DNA from: UBA6985 sp946536225
Lineage (GTDB): Bacteria > Bacillota_I > Bacilli_A > RF39 > UBA660
DNA length: 64,000 bases
NCBI GenBank assembly: GCA_946536225.1
Contig: CAMNEE010000001.1
Span: 1 to 64,000, forward strand
Direction: 5' to 3'
Shown one piece after another: positions 42,336 to 51,289 of the stretch (within the stretch, counting starts at the first letter, position 1; each line of letters begins with the position of its first letter). The notes beneath the pieces are model-generated. The model had not been told where the DNA came from, ran no database searches, and saw nothing but the letters and a program-made list of their open reading frames with translations. The position numbers were made by a program, and so were the translations under genes.

Positions 42336-44097
42336 GATACCATGTTTTTGTTACATCTAGAGATGTTGAAACTGGAAGTGGGTTTGGTAATGGGAATTTT
42401 ACAAGTAATGGTACTTTAAAGGCATTACCAAATACTAATCCAACACCTGGGTGTAGAGTTTTAATTCTTTCAATTGTTTCATCAGTAACATTAGATGAAA
42501 TACCTTGAACTATCTTTAAGTCTTCTGGATAGAATAATCTAAATACTACAAAGTTAGAACATTGTGAAAGAGACGTTACTGATAGTTCAGATGGTCTTTG
42601 TGTTACAAATCCAAGAAGTGTACCATATTTACGACCTTCCTTAGTAATTCTATCGAATATGTTATATCCAATTACATCGGTATCTGTATCTTGTTGAACG
42701 TATCTATGTGCTTCTTCAAGTATTATATGTACTGAGAAGTTACCACGTGTAGCTGTGTTTGCTGTATATTCAAAGAATAACTTAGAGAATATCTTTGTTA
42801 AACATTTAGCAAACTTATCATCTATAAATGATAGATTAATATCAACTAATTGTACTGGCTCAACACCATCAGTAGTAGAGAAGAATGATTTAATATATTC
42901 TTCTTTAGTTATATAGTCTTCTCCATAATTGAAGTAATTATTTTGACTTGAGTTAATAATTGTTTGCAATCTTGATTTTAAAGTATTATTTAAGTCATGT
43001 GCTTTTTCATTTGTATAAACACCTTCATTAATAAGGGCAAACTCTAAAGCATAGTATAAATCTGTTAAGTTATAAGGAACATTCTTATCTAATTGAATAT
43101 CATCTATATTAACTTTAGTAAATTTATTAAAGAATTCTACTACAAATGTAATAGCATTGATTTTACCTTGGTCATCAATATTTAAACATTGTTTAATATT
43201 TCTATCGTATCCAGGTTGATGTATTACTGAGTCTAGGTTAAGACTTGCAGTATTATATGAAGTTAATAGTGATATTAATTGGTCTCTTATTTGAGTACTA
43301 GATTTACCACTTGAAAGGATATCTAGACAAGTTCTTGCAATAATATCATTTTTATAATCTTCAATATTAGGATCTCTTGATTTAAATATCTTAACTAAAT
43401 CAATTGCTTTAGCTAAAACAGGTAATTGTTCTGGATCATTTGCACCAAGTAGGATAGCAAGATCATCTACACCTAAGAAATATGCAGGATATTTTAAAGT
43501 TTCTGCATTAGCAAAGTCTAACTCTGTAGTAATTTTCTTGAAGTGTAATCCTGGGAACTTTTCCATGTCATTAAATGTATTATAGTATTCACCATATGCA
43601 TCAAATAGAACAAAGTGTGCATTCCTAGGAAGGTCACTATTGGAACTATAGAAAATATTTTGAATTATTCTTGCTAGACCACATGATTTACCTGAACCAG
43701 TATTACCTATAATTGCAAAATGGTTAGCAAAGAAATCATTTAATTTAGCTGTTATTACGTAATCTTTGTAAATAGGTGATGTACCAAATAAAATATTTGA
43801 TTTATCAATGTAGTTTTGGTCTCCTAAAATACATTCTAGCTCACTTTTAAAAATAATTCTTGCTTGAGTATTTGTAGATGGTTTCTTTAAAACTCCATTT
43901 GTAAATACTCCATTTATTATTTCACCAATTAGATATACAACGATTTCAGTAGGAGAAATAGAGACTATTTCACCAACTATTTTATGATCTACCTCAGGGA
44001 ATACTACATGATAACCAATGTAGTTTGTATCTGCGACTCTTTTTGTATTTTCAAGGAACATTTTACTACTATCAAAACCTAGTATTTTTCCGAACAT
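42331..44097 (-). CDS. HerA-like FtsK/DUF87 ATPase
   Basis: 588 residues. The N-terminal HAS-barrel (about 25-110) is followed by the RecA-type core: Walker A IIGNTGSGKSCG (about 130), FVLFDAYGEYYNTF, Walker B region VHIILEEAHRYV, and the sensor TQRPSELS. The C-terminus wraps with VGLVFGNAFKVPLLVKF, as in HerA. HerA proteins translocate DNA as hexamers, usually with NurA or a defence nuclease; no nuclease gene is adjacent. AGGGTGA precedes the start. DNA repair, chromosome processing or defence are all possible. Confidence 0.87.
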   Translation of the reverse strand: MFGKILGFDSSKMFLENTKRVADTNYIGYHVVFPEVDHKIVGEIVSISPTEIVVYLIGEIINGVFTNGVLKKPSTNTQARIIFKSELECILGDQNYIDKSNILFGTSPIYKDYVITAKLNDFFANHFAIIGNTGSGKSCGLARIIQNIFYSSNSDLPRNAHFVLFDAYGEYYNTFNDMEKFPGLHFKKITTELDFANAETLKYPAYFLGVDDLAILLGANDPEQLPVLAKAIDLVKIFKSRDPNIEDYKNDIIARTCLDILSSGKSSTQIRDQLISLLTSYNTASLNLDSVIHQPGYDRNIKQCLNIDDQGKINAITFVVEFFNKFTKVNIDDIQLDKNVPYNLTDLYYALEFALINEGVYTNEKAHDLNNTLKSRLQTIINSSQNNYFNYGEDYITKEEYIKSFFSTTDGVEPVQLVDINLSFIDDKFAKCLTKIFSKLFFEYTANTATRGNFSVHIILEEAHRYVQQDTDTDVIGYNIFDRITKEGRKYGTLLGFVTQRPSELSVTSLSQCSNFVVFRLFYPEDLKIVQGISSNVTDETIERIKTLHPGVGLVFGNAFKVPLLVKFPLPNPLPVSTSLDVTKTWYQ

Positions 44098-44214
44098 AAT
44101 ATCACCCTTCTATTCTTTTATATCATATCAAATATATATATTTTTGAAAATAGATATAAGCTTATAATGTTGAAAAAATATACTTATATTTATATAATAA
44201 AATAGGAGAGTAAT

Positions 44215-44934
44215 ATGAAAAATAGAAAAATGAATGTCTTTGATATATTTAAAACTATTGGTAGAGTATTAGCATATGCTCTTCTTATAGGATTAATAAT
44301 AATCTGTTCTTTTTTTGCATTTTATATTGCTGAAAATATTTATGCAAAAGTTACTAAGACAAAACCATTTATTAGTCTTTATGTAATAGTATCACCATCT
44401 ATGGTACCTACTATCAATGTTCATGATGTAATAATTGATGTGGGTGTTAATAATGATAATGATTTAAAAGTAAATGATATAGTTACTTTTTATTCTAATG
44501 TAATTAATACAGGTGGATATACTATAACTCATAGAATAAATGAAATTAAAAATGATAATAATGAAGTTAGATATTATACAAAAGGAGATAATAATAAATC
44601 TGTAGATGTAGGTTTTACCACTATTGAGAATATAGTAGGTAAGGTAAAATTAATTATTCCTAAAATAGGTAAGATGCAATCAGTTCTTTCATCTAAATGG
44701 GGCTGGATACTTATTATACTTATTCCTACACTTGGTATATTATTATCAGATATATTTAAATTGGTTAGTTTATTTAGAATAAAAAATGAATTAATAGAAA
44801 TACCAGATTTAAGTAATATGATAAAAAGAGAAGAAATAGAAACTAATAAAAGTATTAGAGTTTTAGTTGAAAAAGCAGAAAAGTTGAATAAGGATAAAGA
44901 GGAAGACAATGAAGAGGGAGAAAGTATTAAATAA
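44215..44934 (+). CDS. SipW/ER-type signal peptidase I
   Basis: 239 residues. A first helix (about 14-40) is followed by the catalytic Ser in VIVSPSMVPTINVHDVI. At the place of the bacterial Lys is His in GGYTITHRINEI, the mark of SipW/ER-type peptidases, with YYTKGDNNKSVDVG downstream. A second helix (about 163-183, WGWILIILIPTLGILLSDIF) and a charged tail follow. It overlaps the next gene by 26 bases and heads a four-gene operon of surface proteins, its likely substrates or partners. The secreted protein at 34282 also carries a SipW-type signal. Confidence 0.88.
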   Translation: MKNRKMNVFDIFKTIGRVLAYALLIGLIIICSFFAFYIAENIYAKVTKTKPFISLYVIVSPSMVPTINVHDVIIDVGVNNDNDLKVNDIVTFYSNVINTGGYTITHRINEIKNDNNEVRYYTKGDNNKSVDVGFTTIENIVGKVKLIIPKIGKMQSVLSSKWGWILIILIPTLGILLSDIFKLVSLFRIKNELIEIPDLSNMIKREEIETNKSIRVLVEKAEKLNKDKEEDNEEGESIK

Positions 44935-45616
44935 AGCTCAGGAATGTTTAATAAGATATAGTTTTTCAACAAGCAAATATTATAATGAGTTAAAGAAAAA
45001 TTATGATGAGTATAAAAACTTAGATACTTTAGATGGTGTTACTGCTAATCTATATGAAAATCAAATATTAAAGTTAATACGTTATGTAGAAGATAAAGAA
45101 AACTTTTACTATACTCTTATAACTATTATCATTATGATTATGTGTATTATTGCTTTAGCAGCATTTGTTAGTGTAAATGTGTTTAGAGATAAGGATGATG
45201 TTAATGTAGTAATTGAGAAAGCTAATACTGAGGTAGACTTAAGAGTTAAAGAAAATGATTTTGATTTTGACTTTGGGTATACTGATATAGATCACTATAT
45301 GGATATGAATCCTATTAGTTTAGAATTAATGGCTGTTAGTAAAGATAATTATAATATTTTTTATGATATTTATCTTAATTCATTTAATTCTAGTGCTAAT
45401 ATAGAAGATATTAAATATAGTGTTACTGTTAATGATGAAACACATATATATAATTTAAAAGATTCAACTAATGTGTTAGAAAGTCTATTATTATATACAG
45501 GCAATATGAGACAAAATGAATATCAAAAAGTATTTATAAGATTTTTTACATTTAATAAGAATGCCGATACTTCAACATTTGATTTATCATTCAAATATGA
45601 TGGGTATCTAGAATAG
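44909..45616 (+). CDS. Single-pass surface protein of the SipW operon
   Basis: 235 residues. A basic, helical cytoplasmic part (1-68) precedes one helix (about 70-92, ITIIIMIMCIIALAAFVSVNV) and a beta-rich ectodomain (DVNVVIEKANTEVDLRV, FDIYLNSFNSS-like segments). Start ATG overlaps the peptidase gene. No named family; the ectodomain pattern resembles TasA-like beta-sandwiches. Function unknown, but context suggests a partner or substrate of the peptidase. Confidence 0.72.
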   Translation: MKREKVLNKAQECLIRYSFSTSKYYNELKKNYDEYKNLDTLDGVTANLYENQILKLIRYVEDKENFYYTLITIIIMIMCIIALAAFVSVNVFRDKDDVNVVIEKANTEVDLRVKENDFDFDFGYTDIDHYMDMNPISLELMAVSKDNYNIFYDIYLNSFNSSANIEDIKYSVTVNDETHIYNLKDSTNVLESLLLYTGNMRQNEYQKVFIRFFTFNKNADTSTFDLSFKYDGYLE

Positions 45617-45625
45617 GAGTTAATT

Positions 45626-46237
45626 ATGAAGAAAAAGGTAAAAGTATTCAATGGTGAAATTGATTTAATAGTTATCATATTTGGACTATTTATAATAGTC
45701 ACTTTATTCGCATTTCTATTTTGTTATTTTTACTTCTTTAATGATGAAGGTGTAGAAACTAATAAAATATGGAATATTAAACTTGGACGTGTAATTAATT
45801 CTTATTGTAGTAATGATACTGAATGTACAACTCCTTATATTTATACTGATTCAACTACTATTGGTGACTATACAGTTGAATTTTTAAAATCAACTGGTAG
45901 TGCTAAATATGAATTAACTGTTGATAATGATGGATATGTTGATGCAGAGTTAACAAGTATCGTTTTATCAACACCTGTTTGTAAAGGTAATGCAAGTAAT
46001 GAGACTGTTGCAATTAATGATGGAAATAATGTTTGTAATAATATAAAATATAGACTTGTTGATGAAAACGATAATAGTATTACATTGGGAAATAAAGTTG
46101 AAGCCAAGAGTACAAAGACATATTATTTATTCTTAGAATATAATGATGTTAACTATGATGGCGTTCATGAAATAATTAGTGATAGTGTAACTGTTAGTAA
46201 TTTAGCTATTTCTCTTAACTATAGACAAAGTGAATAG
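45626..46237 (+). CDS. TasA-like secreted/anchored protein of the SipW operon
   Basis: 203 residues. A basic start MKKKVKVFNG and a helix (about 12-36) ending FLFCYFYFFND precede a beta-rich domain with two likely disulphide pairs (SYCSNDTECTTP, TPVCKGN...NNVCNNIKY). Segments such as AKYELTVDNDGYVDAELTSIVL and STKTYYLFLEYN match the strand pattern of camelysin/TasA proteins. Nine bases follow the previous stop. Probably a fibre or surface-layer component. Confidence 0.7.
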   Translation: MKKKVKVFNGEIDLIVIIFGLFIIVTLFAFLFCYFYFFNDEGVETNKIWNIKLGRVINSYCSNDTECTTPYIYTDSTTIGDYTVEFLKSTGSAKYELTVDNDGYVDAELTSIVLSTPVCKGNASNETVAINDGNNVCNNIKYRLVDENDNSITLGNKVEAKSTKTYYLFLEYNDVNYDGVHEIISDSVTVSNLAISLNYRQSE

Positions 46238-46243
46238 GGTATT

Positions 46244-46756
46244 ATGAAGAAGAAAAGAAAAGATGTTAATAAATTTATACTTATCAAGTTTATTATTACT
46301 ATAGTTTTATTATTTGTATTTGTAATAGGTTTATTTAGCTATGTTTTAAATTTGAATAATAAAGATGAAGGCAAAAAGGTAGAGGTAAGTGTTGGTGAAC
46401 TTCCAAAAGTATTAAAAAAGTTCACTGAGGAGGAAGCACTTGCTAGTGTTAGACCTACCGTTGTAAGTGTTAGTAATGATAATGATGAAGCTGCAGATTT
46501 TGAACTATATATAACTATAGATAAGAAAAGTACAATTGATTCTAATTATTTAAGAGTTAATTTCGATGGAGTTACTTATGACTTATCAAAATTACATAGT
46601 TATGATCTAGGTAGTAAACTTTATTTTGAAATTAAAAAAGATACTGTTAGTCCCAAAAGAACAAATGAGTATGATGTTTATATTTGGTTAGATTCATCAT
46701 ATGTAGAAAATGATAATAACAAGGATATATTTATTGATTTTGATACTCTTTATTAA
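46244..46756 (+). CDS. Third surface protein of the SipW operon
   Basis: 170 residues. MKKKRKDVNKFILIK, then a helix (about 12-36, IKFIITIVLLFVFVIGLFSYVL), then a beta-rich domain (RPTVVSVSNDNDEAADFELYITI, NEYDVYIWLDSSYV). It is shorter than the two preceding proteins but shares their plan, suggesting an ancient duplication. It starts 6 bases after the previous stop. A terminator ends the operon. Confidence 0.7.
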   Translation: MKKKRKDVNKFILIKFIITIVLLFVFVIGLFSYVLNLNNKDEGKKVEVSVGELPKVLKKFTEEEALASVRPTVVSVSNDNDEAADFELYITIDKKSTIDSNYLRVNFDGVTYDLSKLHSYDLGSKLYFEIKKDTVSPKRTNEYDVYIWLDSSYVENDNNKDIFIDFDTLY

Positions 46757-46779
46757 GATAGCGCTGCTATCTTTTTTTC
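46756..46779 (+). terminator. Terminator of the SipW operon
   Basis: AGATAGC/GCTATCT with a 3-base loop and seven T, at the last stop codon. Confidence 0.9.
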
Positions 46780-46847
46780 TTGCATGAACAAAATTTTAGA
46801 GTATAATTATATATAAGATAGGAAGCCTAATATTGGGGGGATGATTT

Positions 46848-47651
46848 ATGTATGAGGCTAAAACAAAAAGAGTAAATTGGGTTAAGATGTTTCTAATAGT
46901 CATTATTATTTTTCTAATACTATTATTAACATATAAGTGTATATCACTTATTAAGAATAATGGAAAGAATAGTGAAGAGTACTATAAGAAACAATTAGAA
47001 AGTGTTAATGATGTGGCACTTAACTATTACAACAAAGATAATATTCCTAAAGAAGTAGGTAAGAGTAATAAAAAGACTTTAGCTGAATTAAAAAATGAAA
47101 AAGTTGATTTTGAACTTACACCTAGAAAGAATGAATCATGTGATTTAAATGGTTCGTATATCCAAGCAACAAGATTGGAAACAGAATATCAAGTTAAAAC
47201 ATATATTAAATGTGATTCTTATGATGATTATATTAATACATATGTTGATTTAAAAAATCCATCTAAAAAAGATGAAAAAGTAATAGTTAACACAACTGAA
47301 GTAACAAAAAAAGAAGATATTAAGACAACTGAACAAACTACTAAAAAGAAGGAAACAACAAAAGTAGTAGAACCAACAACAAAGGCTTCAACAACTAGAA
47401 AAGTATATAATACAACTCAAGCTACTGTTAAAGCAGCAACAAAAGATGAAGTATCAATTAGATTTAATACAAATGGTGGAGTTTTAAATGTTAGTCAAAT
47501 AACAATTAAAAAAGGAAGTACAACAGCTTTACCTACACCTGTTAGAGAAGGATATAAATTTAATGGTTGGTATAACCATGGTGAACTTGTTACATCTAAT
47601 ACTGCTATTAAAGATAGCGTTGTATTAGTAGCAATGTGGATTAGAAACTAG
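46848..47651 (+). CDS. Membrane-anchored protein with C-terminal InlB-type repeat
   Basis: 267 residues. One helix (about 12-32) anchors the protein. An ectodomain (35-140) with two Cys resembling the pilin-like domains seen elsewhere here (ESCDLNGSYIQA, TYIKCDSYDDY) is followed by a Thr/Lys-rich stalk (145-200), and one Listeria-Bacteroides (InlB B) repeat closes it: SIRFNTNGGVLN, GYKFNGWYNHGE, VLVAMW. The repeat usually displays on the surface. It lies just after the SipW operon but has its own GGGG-type start site. Confidence 0.8.
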   Translation: MYEAKTKRVNWVKMFLIVIIIFLILLLTYKCISLIKNNGKNSEEYYKKQLESVNDVALNYYNKDNIPKEVGKSNKKTLAELKNEKVDFELTPRKNESCDLNGSYIQATRLETEYQVKTYIKCDSYDDYINTYVDLKNPSKKDEKVIVNTTEVTKKEDIKTTEQTTKKKETTKVVEPTTKASTTRKVYNTTQATVKAATKDEVSIRFNTNGGVLNVSQITIKKGSTTALPTPVREGYKFNGWYNHGELVTSNTAIKDSVVLVAMWIRN

Positions 47652-47672
47652 ATTATTTAATCTAGTTTTTAT
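47646..47672 (+). terminator. Terminator of the InlB-repeat gene
   Basis: AACTAGATTA/TAATCTAGTT stem with T-rich tail. Confidence 0.85.
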
Positions 47673-47685
47673 TTTTTATTTAGAC

Positions 47686-47714
47686 ATAAAAAAAGAGATT
47701 ATTATTAATCTCTT
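47686..47714 (-). terminator. Terminator of the gene at 47705
   Basis: AGAGATTA/TAATCTCT stem; the A run at 47687-47694 is the T run on the minus strand. Confidence 0.75.
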
Positions 47715-48823
47715 TCTTCATTTTCTCCAATTGTGTATGGATCTTTTTGTGTTCCAGTTCCTGCAGTATATTCAACCTTAGGATCAATTTTAACTGTAGC
47801 TAAAACTGGTAATTCAATCATTGTTCTTGTTTCATCAATATTATAATAACTTGAATATGCCTTATTAGATTTATTAGCTGATGCTGTTACTAACCATGTA
47901 GTATTTCCTAAACTGAAAGTCCAGTTATAATTTTTACATTCGTTATCAAGAATACTATTACAACCATCATCTAATGAAGCTCTTAATACTTCGTATACTG
48001 CCATTAATCCAAGTTTTTGATTTTCTAATACAACCGAACATTCTGTTTTACCATCTTTTGTTGTATCGTCTATATATCTTTTACCAACACATAGTGTTTG
48101 AGTATTTATATATGGCTTGCTTGATTCACTTATATATTTTTCGTTTTTATAATACTCGTCTAAAGATTCTTTAATGTCTGATCCAATTTGTTTTGTTGTA
48201 TCGTAGTATGTGTTAATACCTGTGTCATCAATTTCAGCATTGTAGTGTTTATCCCACTCGCTGAAATTATTTATGTTTTTTTGTTGAATCATTTTAATTG
48301 AACCATTTTCATCAATACTAATGATTCTCCAAAGTTCACCATTAAATTTTACCCAGTTATTAACTCTATCTCCTCTGAAGTAATATTCATTTTCAGATTC
48401 ATATAAACCATTTCCAACATCAACTTGGTTTTCTTCAATTATTTTGTCTTTTAATAAAGTAATACTATATTTATCTCCGCATTCTAAATTAGTAGAGTAT
48501 AGATAATATCCGTTATTATTTGTAACTGTTACTTCACCATCACATTTTGGTGCACCTTCTTCAAGTAATTCTTCAAGTGGTTCAATTTTTCCAGCATTTA
48601 TCATTTCTTTTAATGTGTACTCACTTGTTTCCTTATCTTCTGTAGGTAGGGCATCTTCATGTTCTTTGAAGTATTCTTTTGCTACTTTTTCCATCTTCTC
48701 ACGTAGTTTGTCGTATGATATACGTCTTGTTCCTTGACATGCTACAAGTGCGAATAAGATTACGAATAATACTGCGAATCCTGCAATGGAAATCATCATT
48801 ATTTTCTTAAGTTTTTCATTCAC
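47705..48823 (-). CDS. Anchored protein with pilin-like and DUF6273-like parts
   Basis: 372 residues, GTG start (GAGGAA nine bases upstream). One helix (about 8-30) ends near VACQGT, but without a clear lipobox. The segment 35-140 (EYFKEHEDALP, GAPKCDGEVTV, YLYSTNLECGD) repeats the pilin-like ectodomain of the 2372 gene. The rest (about 150-360) carries WVKFNGELWRIISIDENGSIKMI, typical of surface proteins with a DUF6273-like domain, and four Cys. Function unknown; surface display is likely. Confidence 0.72.
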   Translation of the reverse strand: MNEKLKKIMMISIAGFAVLFVILFALVACQGTRRISYDKLREKMEKVAKEYFKEHEDALPTEDKETSEYTLKEMINAGKIEPLEELLEEGAPKCDGEVTVTNNNGYYLYSTNLECGDKYSITLLKDKIIEENQVDVGNGLYESENEYYFRGDRVNNWVKFNGELWRIISIDENGSIKMIQQKNINNFSEWDKHYNAEIDDTGINTYYDTTKQIGSDIKESLDEYYKNEKYISESSKPYINTQTLCVGKRYIDDTTKDGKTECSVVLENQKLGLMAVYEVLRASLDDGCNSILDNECKNYNWTFSLGNTTWLVTASANKSNKAYSSYYNIDETRTMIELPVLATVKIDPKVEYTAGTGTQKDPYTIGENEERD

Positions 48824-48963
48824 AATTTCATTCCTCGTTTCTAAAAAAATTATATCATGTATTATTTATTTTTTTCAATAATGATTGCTAGTCAATTGAA
48901 TATAATTGATTGTCATGTTAAAATTGATATGTACATAGAAATAGATAATAAAAGTATTATTGT

Positions 48964-49013
48964 GTAAACAAAATTTGTTTTTTGTTTACTATGTAATAGA
49001 TTTTAAATATAAT
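48964..49013 (+). promoter_or_regulatory. cdaA promoter overlapped by a palindromic operator
   Basis: Perfect 10-bp inverted repeat GTAAACAAAA/TTTTGTTTAC (48964-48973/48980-48989). Its right arm overlaps the -35 element TTTACT (48985-48990); 17 bases later is TATAAT (49008-49013). The placement suggests a repressor site. No similar gene-specific regulator is adjacent. Confidence 0.65.
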
Positions 49014-49033
49014 ATTCAAACGGGAGTGATAAG

Positions 49034-49867
49034 ATGAATTTTGATATAGAATTTGCTACGATATGGAATATTGTAACGAAGATAATTGATATATGTATTA
49101 TTTGGTATACCTTATATTTATTGTTTAAGAGTATAAAAAATAATGTAAAGATGGTTTTAATTTTTAAAGGTATTTTAATAATACTTATTATTAAGGCATT
49201 AAGTTCAATACTTAACCTTAATACAGTTGGAGTTTTACTTGAGTATGTTATTTCTTGGGGTCCACTTGCTTTAATTATTATTTTCCAACCTGAAATAAGA
49301 AATATACTTGAACAAGTTGGTAGAACTCAATTACTTGGTAAACATAAAGTTTTAACAGTTGATGAGAGAGAAAAAGTTGTATTTGAACTTATGACTGCTG
49401 TTGAACATTTAAAAGATCAAAAAATTGGTGCATTAATTGTTATTGAAAGAAATATGAGTTTACAGGAGTATATTGCTCCAACTACTAAGTTATATGCTGA
49501 TATAACTAGTCAATTGTTAGAAGCTATATTCTTGCCTCCAAATCCACTTCATGATGGTGGAGTTATTATTCAAGGTAACAAAGTAACATGTGCTGGTGCT
49601 GTATTTAAAACTAGTATGAATCCTAATGTTAATAAGAAGTTAGGTACTCGTCATAGAGCTGCATTAGGTGTAGCCGAAGAAACTGATGCAATTGCATTAG
49701 TAGTTAGTGAAGAAACTGGTAGAATTTCTATAGCATGTGATAATTATCTACATTATAATTTAACACTTGAAGAATTTAGAACAATGTTATTAGATGAGTT
49801 AAAACCTAAAAATACAGTATTCTATGATGCTGAAGGTGTAGGAGGTGTTGACGATGAAATTAATTAA
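49034..49867 (+). CDS. cdaA: Diadenylate cyclase CdaA
   Basis: Makes c-di-AMP from two ATP, 277 residues. Three N-terminal helices (about 10-85) are followed by the DAC domain with the catalytic DGA-type motif LHDGGVII (about 174) and the ATP-binding RHR in GTRHRAALG (about 212). GGGAGTG site before ATG. It overlaps cdaR by 14 bases. In Bacilli the third gene is normally glmM; here it is not. Confidence 0.95.
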   Translation: MNFDIEFATIWNIVTKIIDICIIWYTLYLLFKSIKNNVKMVLIFKGILIILIIKALSSILNLNTVGVLLEYVISWGPLALIIIFQPEIRNILEQVGRTQLLGKHKVLTVDEREKVVFELMTAVEHLKDQKIGALIVIERNMSLQEYIAPTTKLYADITSQLLEAIFLPPNPLHDGGVIIQGNKVTCAGAVFKTSMNPNVNKKLGTRHRAALGVAEETDAIALVVSEETGRISIACDNYLHYNLTLEEFRTMLLDELKPKNTVFYDAEGVGGVDDEIN

Positions 49868-51233
49868 GACAATATTTAAGCCTCTTATTATAGTATTCAA
49901 GTTTTTATATAAAGTTTTGGATAAAGTAATAGTTACTCCAATTAGTAAACTTATTTATAAATCTAGAGATTTATTTAAAAGTAATAATAGTAGAATAGAA
50001 AAATTACTTAATAGTCCAAATGTGCTTATTTATTTTTCATTAGTATGTGCTGTTGGTTTATTCTTACTTGTTGATTATGAAGTTATTAACTTAAACTCAA
50101 GCGAGGCTCAAGTTTTAACAGATCAACCAATTACTGTATTATATAATACACAAACATATATTGTTGAGGGTGTCCCTGAGACAGTTGATATTACTTTAAT
50201 TGGGTCTGATTCTGCTTTGTTCTTAGCAAATAGATCAAGTAATAATAAGGTTACTCTAGATTTATCAAATTATGGAGTAGGTACTTATAAAGTTAAATTA
50301 AAATATAATAGTGCTTCAAGTTCTATAGATTATAAACTTGATCCAAGTACTGTAACAGTTAAGATTTCATCTAAGGTTTCTGAAGAAAGAAAACTTTCTT
50401 ATGACTTATTAAATGAAAATACACTTGATAAACGTTTAAGTGTATCTAAAGTTAAATTAAGTGATTCATCAGTAGTAGTTCAATCTAGTCAAGCTATTCT
50501 AGATAAAGTTGCTGTTGTTAAAGCATTAGTTGATACTAAAGATATTGGTGCTACATCAGCTGGTGACTATGAAGTTGAAGGTGTTAAATTAGTTGCTTAT
50601 GACGAAGATGGAGTTAAACTTCAAAATGTAGAAATAGTTCCGTCTAGTGTAACGGCGAAGGTAACACTGGAATCATATTCTGCTACTAAACCAGTTAAAC
50701 TGGTGACTACGGGTAATATGGCAAGTGGATATGCTATTGAGACTATTACTTCATCTGTTCAAAATGTAACGGTATATGGTAGTCCAAGTGTAGTAGATGC
50801 TCTTGAGTATGTAGAAGCTAAGGTTAAGATTGATGGTAGAAAGAGCAATGAATCTAACATTGCTGCTGATATTATTACTCCTCCTGGAATTAGATATATG
50901 TCTGATACTAAGACTCAAGTAAGTATTACAGTTGCACCTGAAAGACAAAGAATTATAACTGGAGTTCCTGTTAAACAAGAGAACCTAGATACAAGAATAT
51001 ATGATGCTAAAGCTATTGATAATGAAAATAGTGTAGTTGATGTTATTGTTAAAGGTGCTGAAAGCGTAATTAACAATTTAACTGCTGAAGATTTAAGAGC
51101 GTATGTTGACTTTACTGGTAAGACAGCAAGTAATGATCCTCAGTCTCTTAAAGTTCATGTTGTTACATCTGAAGTTAGAGTCAAGGTTCAATCTGCTAAG
51201 ACTGATGTACAAATTTATATAAGAAAAAAGTAG
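49854..51233 (+). CDS. cdaR: CdaR/YbbR-domain regulator of CdaA
   Basis: 459 residues from ATG 49854 (GGAGGTG upstream, inside cdaA). An amphipathic N-terminus and one helix (about 60-77, VLIYFSLVCAVGLFLLVDYEV) are followed by four YbbR repeats (about 80-455), each with the pattern I-x-V-x-G-P-like VTVYGSPSVVDALEYVEA or VIVKGAESVINNLTAEDLRAYVD. CdaR sits in the membrane and modulates CdaA. Confidence 0.92.
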   Translation: MKLIKTIFKPLIIVFKFLYKVLDKVIVTPISKLIYKSRDLFKSNNSRIEKLLNSPNVLIYFSLVCAVGLFLLVDYEVINLNSSEAQVLTDQPITVLYNTQTYIVEGVPETVDITLIGSDSALFLANRSSNNKVTLDLSNYGVGTYKVKLKYNSASSSIDYKLDPSTVTVKISSKVSEERKLSYDLLNENTLDKRLSVSKVKLSDSSVVVQSSQAILDKVAVVKALVDTKDIGATSAGDYEVEGVKLVAYDEDGVKLQNVEIVPSSVTAKVTLESYSATKPVKLVTTGNMASGYAIETITSSVQNVTVYGSPSVVDALEYVEAKVKIDGRKSNESNIAADIITPPGIRYMSDTKTQVSITVAPERQRIITGVPVKQENLDTRIYDAKAIDNENSVVDVIVKGAESVINNLTAEDLRAYVDFTGKTASNDPQSLKVHVVTSEVRVKVQSAKTDVQIYIRKK

Positions 51234-51250
51234 TGTAGAACTACTTTTTT
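51225..51250 (+). terminator. Terminator of cdaA-cdaR
   Basis: AAAAAGTAG/CTACTTTTT across the stop codon. Confidence 0.85.
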
Positions 51251-51289
51251 TATTTTTAGTATGCTATATTTATTATAGAGTGATGATAT

